A DNA stretch of 64,000 bases from contig JAPHUD010000003.1 of NCBI GenBank assembly GCA_026196775.1, positions 1-64,000 on the forward strand, read 5' to 3'. The DNA comes from Flavobacteriales bacterium. Its GTDB lineage: Bacteria > Bacteroidota > Bacteroidia > Flavobacteriales_E > Vicingaceae. This document shows, one piece after another, positions 1 to 8,729 of this stretch. Both the position numbers and the translations under genes were made by a program. Every line of letters begins with the position of its first letter. Position 1 is the stretch's first letter. The notes under the pieces were generated by a model. That model did not search any database and was not told where the DNA came from. It saw only the letters and a list, made by a program, of their open reading frames with translations.

Positions 1-670
1 CATGGAGGGTGTTGAATTCAGGTACATCCAAAGGTATGGTAAACAAGTGTGTGTATTCAGTTCTTGAATCCAGCTCTAAGATGATTATTTCCGTTTCAGG
101 ATTATATGAAATGCCTACTTGCCAGCCTTGCAGGTCATAGTAGTTGATGGCATTCGTATACTGAGGAAGTTGTTCAGGTAATTCCTTATTATCATCAGGA
201 ATGATACCACTATCAATTATGGTTGTCGTGAGTAGGTCGGATAGCATACCTTTACGTATATTATAAATCTCAGGATGGTTTTCAGGAGAAGCAATGTTTT
301 TCCTTTCTCCTACGATAATGGTTCTTGGAAAGTGAAGATTGACCATACCTGTCTTGGTGTTGAAGGTGATGCTGTAATGACGACCATCTACGGTAAACTT
401 CTTGGTTAACCGATTAGCTTTATTATCCTTTTTTATCTCCTTCCAGTCCAGACAATCCAACAACCAGACAGTTAATTCAGGATTTTGGTGATTGTATTCC
501 AAAGTCGAAATCAATGCAGGGATACTGCCCTCGATAACTTTACCACTAGGTAGCGTTAATTGGTAGAAGTAATTCTGGGGATATACATCTAATTTATAGT
601 GCTTTCCTTTTAGTTCTGTTTCGTATTGTAGATGTTCTACTTCGGTGTGATAGATAGCTTCTTTTTCCAT
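1..670 (-). CDS. partial hypothetical protein (start present, 3' end beyond window)
   Basis: An open frame runs on the minus strand from an ATG at 670 to the window edge, about 223 codons without a stop, so only the N-terminal part is seen. A second in-frame ATG lies six codons upstream (688). The protein is soluble, rich in Tyr, Glu and Lys, and has no signal peptide or membrane segment. I recognise no domain. It lies upstream of nothing on its own strand and is separated by about 50 bases from the end of the T9SS gene at 725. Confidence 0.7.
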   Translation of the reverse strand, partial: MEKEAIYHTEVEHLQYETELKGKHYKLDVYPQNYFYQLTLPSGKVIEGSIPALISTLEYNHQNPELTVWLLDCLDWKEIKKDNKANRLTKKFTVDGRHYSITFNTKTGMVNLHFPRTIIVGERKNIASPENHPEIYNIRKGMLSDLLTTTIIDSGIIPDDNKELPEQLPQYTNAINYYDLQGWQVGISYNPETEIIILELDSRTEYTHLFTIPLDVPEFNTLH

Positions 671-724
671 GGTGTATATATTCCCCATACTAAAGGATAA
701 ATACCGCCCAGAAAAGAAAGTAGA

Positions 725-2695
725 TTACTTAATATGAGCAATCCTATTTGCACCTATTTCAGTATGTAAGATGTAAATGCCAACAGGAATAACATACGAG
801 CCAGTACTACCATTTAATACCATTCTACCAGTCATATCATACAACTGCCATACACCTTTATGGACAGTTAACCTTCCATTGGTGTATGAGAAAACATCGG
901 ACAGTAATTGGTGTTTATTAATACCAACAGTAGTTAAAACATAAGGAGGAGAAATCCCAACACATCCGTTAGCATCTGTTACTTCAACAGTATAAGTACC
1001 AGTTACTGTTGGTGTATAAATTTGATTAGTTGCACCAGATATTAAAACTCCATTTAAGTACCATTGGTTACCAGTGGTCTCACTAGATACTAGATCATTG
1101 TTGGGTTGTAATGAAATGTTAGGGGTTGGTAGTGGATGAACTGTTACCACAAATGGGTCTGATACAGTTGAGCAACTATTGGCGTCTGTAACCTGAACAG
1201 TATAAGAACCACCAGTAAACACGATATTGGTATCATTAATTGAAGCGCCAGGAGACCAATAGTAAGAATTCCAATTACCTGTGTATAAGATTAAGCTATC
1301 CCCTTGACAAAATGCAGTATCCCCAGTAGTAGAAGCTATTACAGGTTGAGCAGTAACAAACGTATCTAATACTATAGTATCATTAATAGAACAACCAAAA
1401 TTATTGGTAAGAGTTACATAATATGAACCGGGGTTGTTGTTAGGCGGATTGTAAACCACTTGGTTATTAGTAGAGGCATTATCCCACAACACTTGGTTAC
1501 AACTATTGGTTGGTACTTGTAACAGAAAACCTGAGTTAGCACAAAATTTATTAGGATCTCCTGTATTCATTAATGAAATGGTGTCTGTTGGATACACACA
1601 CAAATTAGCATCTAACTTGATTAGAAGGTCGATACTACTAATACCACCACTAATAATGTAGCCACCATCACTTGTTGGAGCAATAGCTGTTCCAGTATTG
1701 GTAGATGTACAAGGATAAGGAGAAGTTAATTTTGTTCCACTTCCATTAAAGTAGGTAATGAATAAATTACCATACTGGATCTGATTATTAATTACAGAAA
1801 TACCCACAGAACCAGTCATCATAATATCACCGTTACTCAACTCCTTCGTATCAAATCCATATCCTTCTAGGTTACCTCCCCAAGATTGTGTTTCATTCCT
1901 TGTCCATAAAGTATCGCCATCCACATCTGTTTTAACTAAGTATGAAGATCCTGTGGAATTGGTAACATCATATTGCCAACCAGTATAAACAAATCCGCCA
2001 GCACTTGTTGTACTCAACCCTCTAGCCAATTCAAGAAGGGTGGGTTCACCATGCGTCTTAGCCCAAACAGGTGTTCCGGTGTTGTCCAACTTAATTAAAG
2101 TAGCATCTAAATTAGATTGACCAGCAATAACATATTTGTTTCCAGGAATCTCAACAACAGAGTTAGAATAGGTTTGAGATTTGATGGGATGCGTATAGTT
2201 CCAAACTTCATTACCTGAGACATCTGTTTTTACCACATAAATTCTATAATCAGTAGGTGATAAAAATAAAGTCCCTGTAACTAAGTATCCTCCGTCTGTT
2301 GTTTGAATAATGTCACAACCATAACTTTCTAATGCACCTCCATATTTTTTGGTAAAAGTAGTATCACCTGAACTGTTTGTTTTTACCAAAGTAATCTGCC
2401 AAATGCTACTGGGTTTAGTAGAAACAACATAAGCATAACCACCATCGGTAGTTTGGGTAACACCAGTAATTGCACTATACTGACCAATTGAAAAATGGCG
2501 CCTCGTCCATAAAGTGTCACCAGCTGGGTTGGTCTTTGCCAAACTCCCACCACCAATAATATAACCACCATCACTTGTCTGTTCAATATCGTAATTATTG
2601 TTAACCTGACTTGGAAGCACTTTTTCAAAGTTGGATTGCGCTACTATTTGTGTTGAACACATTATAAATAGTAGAAAGTAGATTGGTTTTTTCAT
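725..2695 (-). CDS. secreted protein with DGGY repeats and T9SS type-A C-terminal tail
   Basis: This is a secreted or surface protein. The chosen start, MKKPIYFLLF, gives a clear signal peptide ending near VAQS; an ATG ten codons upstream would bury it. Residues about 30-380 carry at least five copies of a motif like QTTDGGY..G...VKTD..GD..W, which resembles beta-propeller-type repeats. Then come two Ig/PKD-like segments (GSYTVQVTDANSC, GTYTVEVTDANGC). The last about 65 residues, with YDMTGRMVLNG and IPVGIYILH, fit a type-A sorting domain for the type IX system, normally cleaved during export. It ends a three-gene minus-strand group (3092 to 725). The function is unknown; adhesin or cargo is an inference. 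Confidence 0.85.
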   Translation of the reverse strand: MKKPIYFLLFIMCSTQIVAQSNFEKVLPSQVNNNYDIEQTSDGGYIIGGGSLAKTNPAGDTLWTRRHFSIGQYSAITGVTQTTDGGYAYVVSTKPSSIWQITLVKTNSSGDTTFTKKYGGALESYGCDIIQTTDGGYLVTGTLFLSPTDYRIYVVKTDVSGNEVWNYTHPIKSQTYSNSVVEIPGNKYVIAGQSNLDATLIKLDNTGTPVWAKTHGEPTLLELARGLSTTSAGGFVYTGWQYDVTNSTGSSYLVKTDVDGDTLWTRNETQSWGGNLEGYGFDTKELSNGDIMMTGSVGISVINNQIQYGNLFITYFNGSGTKLTSPYPCTSTNTGTAIAPTSDGGYIISGGISSIDLLIKLDANLCVYPTDTISLMNTGDPNKFCANSGFLLQVPTNSCNQVLWDNASTNNQVVYNPPNNNPGSYYVTLTNNFGCSINDTIVLDTFVTAQPVIASTTGDTAFCQGDSLILYTGNWNSYYWSPGASINDTNIVFTGGSYTVQVTDANSCSTVSDPFVVTVHPLPTPNISLQPNNDLVSSETTGNQWYLNGVLISGATNQIYTPTVTGTYTVEVTDANGCVGISPPYVLTTVGINKHQLLSDVFSYTNGRLTVHKGVWQLYDMTGRMVLNGSTGSYVIPVGIYILHTEIGANRIAHIK

Positions 2696-2699
2696 AATT

Positions 2700-2936
2700 C
2701 TAGTTTTTCTTTTTTGATAATTCATTAAATATTACAAATGATATAATAGAGAGAATGATGATGCTAATTAACACATAACCGACAGAAGAACCTCCCATTC
2801 TTAACTCACCTGTTATCTCTCTTACAACATGAGTTTCGTTTAATTCACCGTAAAGTATTCTAAAAACAAATGCTACTACTCCTATAACAAGAGAAGCCAA
2901 CTTAAAGAGGTTTGCATATCTATTGATGAAATTCAT
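2700..2936 (-). CDS. small two-span membrane protein
   Basis: This 78-residue protein has two hydrophobic stretches, about residues 10-28 and 52-70, separated by a polar loop with a Gly-Gly-Ser turn, and a Lys-rich C-terminus (ELSKKKN). The stop lies four bases before the ATG of the T9SS gene and the start lies ten bases after the stop of the zinc-ribbon gene, so the three are probably co-transcribed. No family is recognised. It could be an accessory of the secreted protein or an unrelated small inner-membrane protein. Confidence 0.65.
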   Translation of the reverse strand: MNFINRYANLFKLASLVIGVVAFVFRILYGELNETHVVREITGELRMGGSSVGYVLISIIILSIISFVIFNELSKKKN

Positions 2937-2945
2937 CTAATTTAT

Positions 2946-3092
2946 TTAGGCTTTCACCCAAACATGTTTTTTGAGTTGTCTTTCACCTGATCGACATACA
3001 TCTGACGACATTAAAGATTTCTTCTGTCCACAGTATTTACAAACTTGTTCTCCACCAGTTGCTAGTTTAACTACTTTTTTAAAAATTCCCAT
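2946..3092 (-). CDS. small CxxC zinc-ribbon-like protein
   Basis: This frame encodes 48 residues from an ATG at 3092 to a TAA at 2946. It contains CKYCGQ (residues 18-23), a further Cys about 18 residues later and a Lys/Arg-rich C-terminus ending KKHVWVKA, which looks like a minimal zinc ribbon with three Cys plus possibly a His. It is first in the group that includes the two-span membrane protein and the T9SS protein. Zinc binding is inferred from Cys spacing only; DNA, RNA or protein binding are all possible. Confidence 0.55.
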   Translation of the reverse strand: MGIFKKVVKLATGGEQVCKYCGQKKSLMSSDVCRSGERQLKKHVWVKA

Positions 3093-3283
3093 AGCTTAAT
3101 ATTTTATATGATTCAACCAAATTGGTTCATTAAAATTAGATATTGTATTATCCATTTTATGGGTTCATTTCAATCATTTAGTTCATTCAACTCACTACAC
3201 TCAAACTATTTAATTCATTCTATTCGTCCATTACACAAATCGAGTCCCGGTTATGGCTATTTTCGTAGAATCACAGAATTACT

Positions 3284-3832
3284 ATGCTGTCAAGAGTCAT
3301 AAAAAATAAAATAGAATCACAATTCGGCCATCAAGTGCGTTATCCAAAAGATTGCGAAGCTTTGGCTGCTGATATAGCTGATAAAACGAAGCATTACATT
3401 AGTGGTTCGACTGTCAAACGATTATTTGGTTTTGTCAAAGGAACCAAAGAACCAAGAGAATACACGCTTGATGTAATTGCAGAATACCTAGGGTGTTCTT
3501 GTTATGAAACCCTTCTCAATGAATTGAACTTTACACAAGAAGAAAAAGAATCCATCATTGAAGAAATTGAGATTTCAAAAATTCGAGAAGATCAAACCTT
3601 GGTCTTAAAGTTTGGAAACAAAGAAGAAATCAAACTTAAGCTAACGGGAAAATATCAACTGGAAGTAATTGAAACGACAACTCCTGACTTAAAGAAAGGT
3701 GATAAAATTCTTCTTAGTAAAGCGATACTCCACTACCCTTTATTCATTAAATCCCACATCAGAAATGAAGACGATCTTGGCTCTTGTACCTTATGTAAAA
3801 TCTCTGGCGTAACTTTAATTGAATTAGAATAA
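3284..3832 (+). CDS. putative DNA-binding protein with HTH-like N-terminus
   Basis: The protein has 182 residues. Residues about 20-80 (YPKDCEALAADIADKT, STVKRLFGF, YTLDVIAEYLGC) have the helix pattern of an XRE-like or related helix-turn-helix in which a short hairpin links recognition and stabilising helices. This N-terminal arrangement is common in uncharacterised Bacteroidota proteins. The C-terminal half (about 100-182) is beta-rich with alternating hydrophobics and may be a ligand or oligomerisation domain. It is transcribed alone, convergent with the polymerase gene, and could regulate the element. Confidence 0.65.
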   Translation: MLSRVIKNKIESQFGHQVRYPKDCEALAADIADKTKHYISGSTVKRLFGFVKGTKEPREYTLDVIAEYLGCSCYETLLNELNFTQEEKESIIEEIEISKIREDQTLVLKFGNKEEIKLKLTGKYQLEVIETTTPDLKKGDKILLSKAILHYPLFIKSHIRNEDDLGSCTLCKISGVTLIELE

Positions 3833-3987
3833 ACTATCGCTTCTGACGAGCCTGATCATTTACACTAGCAGGTAGTAGTCGGTTTTAATCTGAATATAAG
3901 CTGTTCTCATATTCGCAAGCCAACGAATAAATAACTTTCCATGTTTAAAAATACACCCCTTAAGGTTAATCCCAAAAATCTTTTCAT

Positions 3988-4041
3988 CTTATCACGATGT
4001 ATCGGAATAGCCCATCGATAGGGAGCTGTAGCCGTGATAAG
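3988..4041. repeat. nested inverted repeat (possible cruciform) in the 3' intergenic gap
   Basis: The gap between convergent genes (3833-4091) contains the perfect 9-base arms CTTATCACG (3988-3996) and CGTGATAAG (4033-4041). Inside them TATCG and CGATA form a second stem. No U-run follows on either strand, so it is not a standard terminator. It could be a structured 3' end, a protein-binding site or a single-strand initiation site; I cannot tell which. Confidence 0.4.
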
Positions 4042-4091
4042 TTGGTAAAGTAGATAGAAGTAAATAATCACTATATCACGCTTGGGTGGGA

Positions 4092-5888
4092 TTAATGAGC
4101 TTCTAACCAGTTCTCACCAACACCAATATCAACAACAAGAGGCACATCTAGCTTTACCACATTTTCCATCACATAACGAATGAGCGGAACAACTTGGTCT
4201 AATTCTGATCTCGGTACGTCAATCACCAACTCGTCATGAATCTGTAACACCATCTTTGCCATAAACCCCTGACGTATCAACTCCTGATGCAGTACGAGCA
4301 TTGCCTTTTTGATAATATCGGCTGCCGAACCCTGTATAGGAGTATTCACGGCAATACGTTTAGCAGCATTTTTTTTAGAAGAGATAGAAGAGTTAATATC
4401 AGGAACATCACGCCTTCTACCAAACAAGGTTTGGCTATAACCGTGTTCCAAGGCAAAGAAATACGCATCTTTCTGGTAACGAGCAACACCGTTAAACTCC
4501 TCAAAGTATCTGTCCATATATTCTTTAGCTTTGTTGACATCAACATCTGTTTTAGTTGCAAGTGCAATACTTTCGGCTAAGCTAGCAGCAGACATCATGT
4601 AGTTCAACCCAAAGTTGACGGTCTTAGCAATCCTACGTTGAGTGCCTTCACTATTAATTTGTTCAGGGGGAACACCAAATATTTTAGAAGCCGTTGCAAT
4701 GTGAATATCTATACCATTATTAAACGCATCGATTAGTGCAGGATCTTGTGAGAAATGCGCCATTACTCGAAGCTCGATCTGGCTATAGTCAGCAGCGACC
4801 AACACGTGAGCATCATCACGAGGCACAAACGCTTTACGAATTTCCTGACCGAGCTTTGTTGCCTTCGGAATGTTCTGTAAATTGGGATTAGAGGAGCTCA
4901 ACCTACCAGTAATCACAGTAGCTTGTCTAAAGGAAGTATGTACACGTCCCGTAACAGGATGTATCTTAGCAATAAGCGAAGCCAAAAAATGAGATTTTAA
5001 ACTTGACAGTTCCTTGTACCTTAGTATTAACGGAATGATAGGATGATGGTGTTGTAATTTTTGTAGTACCTTTTTTCCTGTGCTTTTATTTCCAGTAGGT
5101 GTTTTGGTCGGGGAATCTAACCCCAATTGAATAAACAGTAATCCACGAAGTTGGGCGGGTGATTTGGGTTTAAACCCTGCTATACCGGAGAGCTCGTCTA
5201 ATTGTTTACTGATAGTAATCAGCTCCTCATTAACTTTAGCAGCAACATTACCCAGTAAATCTGCATCCACACGTATCCCTGTATATTCCATGTCCGCCAA
5301 TACATAAATAAGAGGGCATTCGATAACCTGGAATAACTGAGTCAACTTCTTTTGTGCTAACATAGGTTCTAGTATGTTTTTTAACTGCAAAGTTTGATCA
5401 GCATCTTCACAAGCATACACAGCAACTTCCCTAGTGGGAATGTCACGCATGGAGCGTTGGTATTTTCCTTTACCAATCAAGTGAGTGATTTCGATTTGTT
5501 GGTAGTTCAACAACTCCTGAGAAAGAGATTTTAAACCGTGTTTACCAGCGGGGTTACACAAGTAATGAGCAATCATCGTATCAAATAAAGCACCTTGCAC
5601 ATGAACCCCGTATCGCCTCAAAACATTAATATCGTACTTTAGGTTGTGTCCAATTTTTGGAATGGTAGGATTAGAGAATACAACAGCTAGCTGTTGAACA
5701 AAAGAAGCGGCCGCTTTCGGCTCTTGAGGAACAGGTAAATAATAAGCTTCCCAAGGAGTAACTGCAAAGGAAATTCCAACAAGAGCTAATGAATGTATGA
5801 CGAGTGCATCACCCGGTTTATCACCAGCAGTTTCGGTATCAAAACAAAATCCATTTCGTAATTTATGAAGGAGCTCATGTAGTAACAT
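4092..5888 (-). CDS. family A DNA polymerase with 3'-5' exonuclease domain
   Basis: This is a template-dependent DNA polymerase of the E. coli Pol I family without the 5'-nuclease domain (598 residues). The exonuclease motifs are present: DTE at 17-19, HNLKYD at 81-86 and YACEDAD near 158-164. The polymerase palm has motif A DYSQIELR (Asp367), motif B RRIAKTVNFG (Arg418/419, Lys422, Phe426, Tyr430) and motif C HDE (551-553). The Gly that normally follows the motif B Tyr is Met431. Its start overlaps the end of the upstream helicase gene by 14 bases, so translation is probably coupled. This compact form is typical of phages and mobile elements; with the helicase and SSB-like protein it probably replicates the element. 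It is unlikely to be the host polA, which usually carries a 5'-nuclease domain. Confidence 0.93.
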   Translation of the reverse strand: MLLHELLHKLRNGFCFDTETAGDKPGDALVIHSLALVGISFAVTPWEAYYLPVPQEPKAAASFVQQLAVVFSNPTIPKIGHNLKYDINVLRRYGVHVQGALFDTMIAHYLCNPAGKHGLKSLSQELLNYQQIEITHLIGKGKYQRSMRDIPTREVAVYACEDADQTLQLKNILEPMLAQKKLTQLFQVIECPLIYVLADMEYTGIRVDADLLGNVAAKVNEELITISKQLDELSGIAGFKPKSPAQLRGLLFIQLGLDSPTKTPTGNKSTGKKVLQKLQHHHPIIPLILRYKELSSLKSHFLASLIAKIHPVTGRVHTSFRQATVITGRLSSSNPNLQNIPKATKLGQEIRKAFVPRDDAHVLVAADYSQIELRVMAHFSQDPALIDAFNNGIDIHIATASKIFGVPPEQINSEGTQRRIAKTVNFGLNYMMSAASLAESIALATKTDVDVNKAKEYMDRYFEEFNGVARYQKDAYFFALEHGYSQTLFGRRRDVPDINSSISSKKNAAKRIAVNTPIQGSAADIIKKAMLVLHQELIRQGFMAKMVLQIHDELVIDVPRSELDQVVPLIRYVMENVVKLDVPLVVDIGVGENWLEAH

Positions 5889-7467
5889 CGTCTTTATTTC
5901 TAGGGGTATTTATCACCATGTAATCATGAGCCTTGTCAGCTAGCGTATCTAGTTTAGAAGTAGGAACTTCTTCTGTTGTGTCATCAGGCATAGGAATATC
6001 ACCCCAACCAGTTATGTTGATAATCTTCTTTGTTGCAGCAGGGGTTTCGGTATACTCCATTTTCTTGTATTCGAAATACTTATGCACCTTTCGGATGAAT
6101 CTATTTTGGGAGGTGTAAAACCTTTTCTGCCCTGGGTTCTCAGACAGAAACTCAGCAAATAAATCTTTTTTGTTGAATCGATTTTCAACCCTCATGTACA
6201 TTTTCTCGTCCAGGAACTGAAGTAAATCTGGGCTACCCAGTTCTGAGATCAACCTACGTAATTCCATGTTTTTTGAAGGAGGGCTAATGATGCCCGAGGT
6301 TAAATATTTCTGAGTACAACGAGCGAAGAAATTGAACATTTTGTTGTATTCAACATCGTCCCAGCCCTCAAAAAAATCTCTGCCAAACTCGTCTTTGGGT
6401 TGTTTATCAGCACCATAATAAGTACCTATCTCTAGCTCGATTTTTCTTCGCTCCGTACTATTCCCGGGAAGGGATCGAATCGGAAAATTGGAGGTAATAA
6501 TAATCTTAGGCGAATACTCCCTGTCAATTTTGAATGAAGCCTTAAACTTCTGGTTCACTTCCACCCCTGTGGATATGATGGAAAACCAATCCTCAAATAC
6601 AGACGACCTAGATAGGTCGTCCACAAAAAGTATTTCAGTAGCACTAGTAACACGTTGAAATGCAAAGTCTTTACTTGCTTTAAAGTTTTTCCCATCAACG
6701 TCCACCATATTTCTGACATAAGAAAATCCTTGGCATAACAAGGTCTTCCCAGTACCACCTTGCGCCTCGTCATCACCAACAACAGTTTCATCGAGTAAAC
6801 ATGGTATCACGGATTTTGACGGCATCCAATAACGGTGTAGGATATAACCGATAATCGTCTGTAAGCTCTCGAACTTATCGGGATTCTCATCACAAATCCT
6901 AAAGGAAAATGTGGCGAAGTCGCCAGGAGCATCATCAGCAGGTAACAATGTAAAGTCTCTATTCTTGATCTGACTTTTCCATACGTGACAGCCTAATGCA
7001 GTGTAACTATCCATTGTAATTGTGGTAGCGGTAACTTTAACTACACCATTGTTAAAGTAAAAGAATGATTTCTCTGGTGTATCTCGGTGCAACTTCAACT
7101 TAACAATAGGTAACAAACGTAGTTTAGGATTATTAATGTAGTTATCGATTCCTCTAACAAATAGGTTTAATAAATCCTGGCGTGTAGCACCATTACCTAA
7201 TTCGTCAGGAACAACATCGCTCATGATAAAGCGGTAAGCGTAATTAGTAATGGAGGTAATATCAGTAGCCTCTATAATGTTTCCCTTTTTTTGGACCAAC
7301 TGTTTATCACCATCAGTATCTAACCAGCAGAACCCTCTACTGGAAAAAAATTCAATCAACCCTTGATGGTGGATACTGATTTTTCCTTCGGCATCAATGA
7401 CCCAGAAGTGTTGAAATATAACTTCTTTGTTGGTGGAGTTGGTTTCTGATATTTGTTGTTGGGACAT
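5875..7467 (-). CDS. P-loop replicative helicase, SF3/primase-helicase type
   Basis: With the start at the MSQQQIS methionine (7467) the protein has 530 residues; an upstream ATG at 7515 would start inside a hairpin and is rejected. A Walker A motif (GGTGKT, about 237-242) follows a region resembling the D5-type N-domain of phage and plasmid helicases. A Walker B (ILFVDD, ending near 284) and a downstream sensor-like strand (KIIITSNFPI) and Arg-rich segment (STERRKIELE) match superfamily 3 or related hexameric helicases. No primase active site is evident in the first 200 residues. It lies between the SSB-like and polymerase genes, so it probably unwinds DNA for that polymerase. Confidence 0.82.
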   Translation of the reverse strand: MSQQQISETNSTNKEVIFQHFWVIDAEGKISIHHQGLIEFFSSRGFCWLDTDGDKQLVQKKGNIIEATDITSITNYAYRFIMSDVVPDELGNGATRQDLLNLFVRGIDNYINNPKLRLLPIVKLKLHRDTPEKSFFYFNNGVVKVTATTITMDSYTALGCHVWKSQIKNRDFTLLPADDAPGDFATFSFRICDENPDKFESLQTIIGYILHRYWMPSKSVIPCLLDETVVGDDEAQGGTGKTLLCQGFSYVRNMVDVDGKNFKASKDFAFQRVTSATEILFVDDLSRSSVFEDWFSIISTGVEVNQKFKASFKIDREYSPKIIITSNFPIRSLPGNSTERRKIELEIGTYYGADKQPKDEFGRDFFEGWDDVEYNKMFNFFARCTQKYLTSGIISPPSKNMELRRLISELGSPDLLQFLDEKMYMRVENRFNKKDLFAEFLSENPGQKRFYTSQNRFIRKVHKYFEYKKMEYTETPAATKKIINITGWGDIPMPDDTTEEVPTSKLDTLADKAHDYMVINTPRNKDDVTT

Positions 7468-7483
7468 AATTTCTAAGTGTAAA

Positions 7484-7515
7484 ATGGTCCAGCTTCTAAT
7501 CAGTAGCTGGACCAT
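7484..7515 (-). terminator. intra-operon hairpin between SSB-like and helicase genes
   Basis: Perfect 11-base arms (ATGGTCCAGCT at 7484-7494, AGCTGGACCAT at 505-515 of the same kilobase) enclose a 10-base loop. On the minus strand the stem is followed by only three U residues. It probably acts as an attenuator or an RNA-stabilising 3' hairpin that lowers helicase relative to SSB-like protein. Confidence 0.6.
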
Positions 7516-7520
7516 GTGGA

Positions 7521-7898
7521 TTAATTAATATCTGGCATGTCGTCAAAAGCCGTTACGGGTTCAGGAGTTAGAGAACCTGAGACTGTACCTTCACCACCAT
7601 CACCATTAGGTGTAAGCTCAATGTCCAGGAGCCTAATGTTGTTGAAGTACCTTGTGCCACCTCCCTTAGGAGGATTGTAAGATCTGCCGTGTATAGCAAA
7701 CGAAACAGACACGTGGTCGCCCACTTTAAGTCCGTCAGTTTTAGCCGTATCAGCATTAAGTAGTTCCAACACCATGTTGGGGTAAGCACTATCGCCACCG
7801 TCATTTCTAACGATAACCACCTCACGTTTTTTGAGGTTGTTGTTAATTGTTGTAATATTTCCAATTAGAAATATTTTACCTTCTGTAGTATAAGTCAT
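7521..7898 (-). CDS. OB-fold single-stranded DNA-binding-like protein (DUF3127-like)
   Basis: The protein has 125 residues. The N-terminal strand pattern (GKIFLIGNIT, LKKREVVIV, MVLELLNAD, KVGDHVSVSFAIHGR) matches the five-strand OB fold of Bacteroidota DUF3127/SSB-like proteins. After residue 100 comes a flexible Gly/Thr-rich linker and an acidic tip (AFDDMPDIN) reminiscent of the acidic C-terminal peptide by which SSB recruits partners. It stands between two hairpins in the replication operon. It probably coats single-stranded DNA for the helicase and polymerase; the acidic-tip interaction is an inference. Confidence 0.75.
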   Translation of the reverse strand: MTYTTEGKIFLIGNITTINNNLKKREVVIVRNDGGDSAYPNMVLELLNADTAKTDGLKVGDHVSVSFAIHGRSYNPPKGGGTRYFNNIRLLDIELTPNGDGGEGTVSGSLTPEPVTAFDDMPDIN

Positions 7899-7924
7899 CT
7901 TATATAAGTATTAGTGAAAAAATA

Positions 7925-7950
7925 AGAGTGCTCCAACAGAGGAGCACTCT
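7925..7950 (-). terminator. rho-independent terminator or attenuator
   Basis: On the minus strand the stem AGAGTGCTCC / GGAGCACTCT (10 perfect base pairs, 6-base loop) is followed by UAUUUUUU. It lies just after the 7958 gene and before the SSB-like gene, so it would terminate or attenuate the operon after its first gene. Confidence 0.75.
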
Positions 7951-7957
7951 CTTTAGA

Positions 7958-8584
7958 TTAACCAATGATTAAAGTTTTAACCCTAATTGGTAGGCGGTGA
8001 CCACTCGGTGGAAGCGTTAGCGTTTGTTCTGCTAACTTCTTGGGAAAGTAAAAACCTTTACGGCTTTTGCTAAGTGTAATGTAACCCACCAACGTTTTAC
8101 CGTTAGTCAGGATCAAACTCACTTGCGTGTGCTTGTTCAGTTGAGTAACCTCCAGTCCGAAGTTGGCTAACACTTCATCGTGTTTGATAAAGCCTCCTTG
8201 TGAATCACTTCTGCCAGTACGAACGATACGAAGTGTACCGCCACCATCAGTTTTAGGAGCGTAACATACCACCTCTCTATTTTCATCCGTACTAGGAGAA
8301 AACGTAGAACCGCTGTACGCTTCTGGTTCTAAATAAGTATCTTCGTCAGAAGCGACTTCTCCACTAGTTGCAGCAGCAATAGCAGCAGCAAAACCAGTAG
8401 TTTGAGGTGAGCTGCTTATTGCAGTTACATCTTCTTGTGGGGTTTCGTCCCCGTCAGTATCAGTAGATACTTCTTTACTAGTAGCATCAACATCAGCTTC
8501 TGCAATACCAGCGGTTTCTTGCACACTACTTAATGTAGCGGCATTTTCTTGTGAGGTTGAAACCTCTTTTTTAAAGTCTTCCAT
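7958..8584 (-). CDS. hypothetical protein with disordered acidic N-terminus
   Basis: The protein has 208 residues. Residues 1-110 are low-complexity, rich in Ala, Thr, Ser, Asp and Glu, and likely disordered. Residues about 110-208 form a compact beta-rich domain (VVCYAPKTDGGGTLRIVRTG, KTLVGYITLS, GFYFPKKL). No family is recognised. It is the first gene of the minus-strand replication operon and is followed by a strong terminator hairpin, so it may be expressed above the rest. A role as regulator or replication accessory is inferred only from position. Confidence 0.65.
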   Translation of the reverse strand: MEDFKKEVSTSQENAATLSSVQETAGIAEADVDATSKEVSTDTDGDETPQEDVTAISSSPQTTGFAAAIAAATSGEVASDEDTYLEPEAYSGSTFSPSTDENREVVCYAPKTDGGGTLRIVRTGRSDSQGGFIKHDEVLANFGLEVTQLNKHTQVSLILTNGKTLVGYITLSKSRKGFYFPKKLAEQTLTLPPSGHRLPIRVKTLIIG

Positions 8585-8661
8585 CTTTTTAGTTTTATGG
8601 AGTTATGCTTCCTGTTTATCAGAAAACTAGGGCAAAGGAAAGACCGATATGCAACAAAGTA

Positions 8662-8683
8662 GGTTAGCTTAACATTGTGGTAA
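8662..8683 (+). repeat. left copy of perfect 22-bp inverted repeat
   Basis: The 22 bases starting GGTTAGCTTAAC and ending GTGGTAA recur exactly, inverted, at 9836-9857. Similarity continues inward for about ten bases (ACTTTTGAAAA against GTTTCGAAAA). The first eleven bases contain their own GTTA/TAAC dyad. Confidence 0.9.
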
Positions 8684-8729
8684 ACTTTTGAAAAAAAGTG
8701 TAATTTAGAGGTCAAATACAATAGATAAT

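Noticed and set aside
3108-3302. 64-codon plus-strand frame overlapping the HTH-like gene
   Set aside because: It overlaps the better supported start at 3284, and has random-looking Ser/His/Ile-rich sequence.
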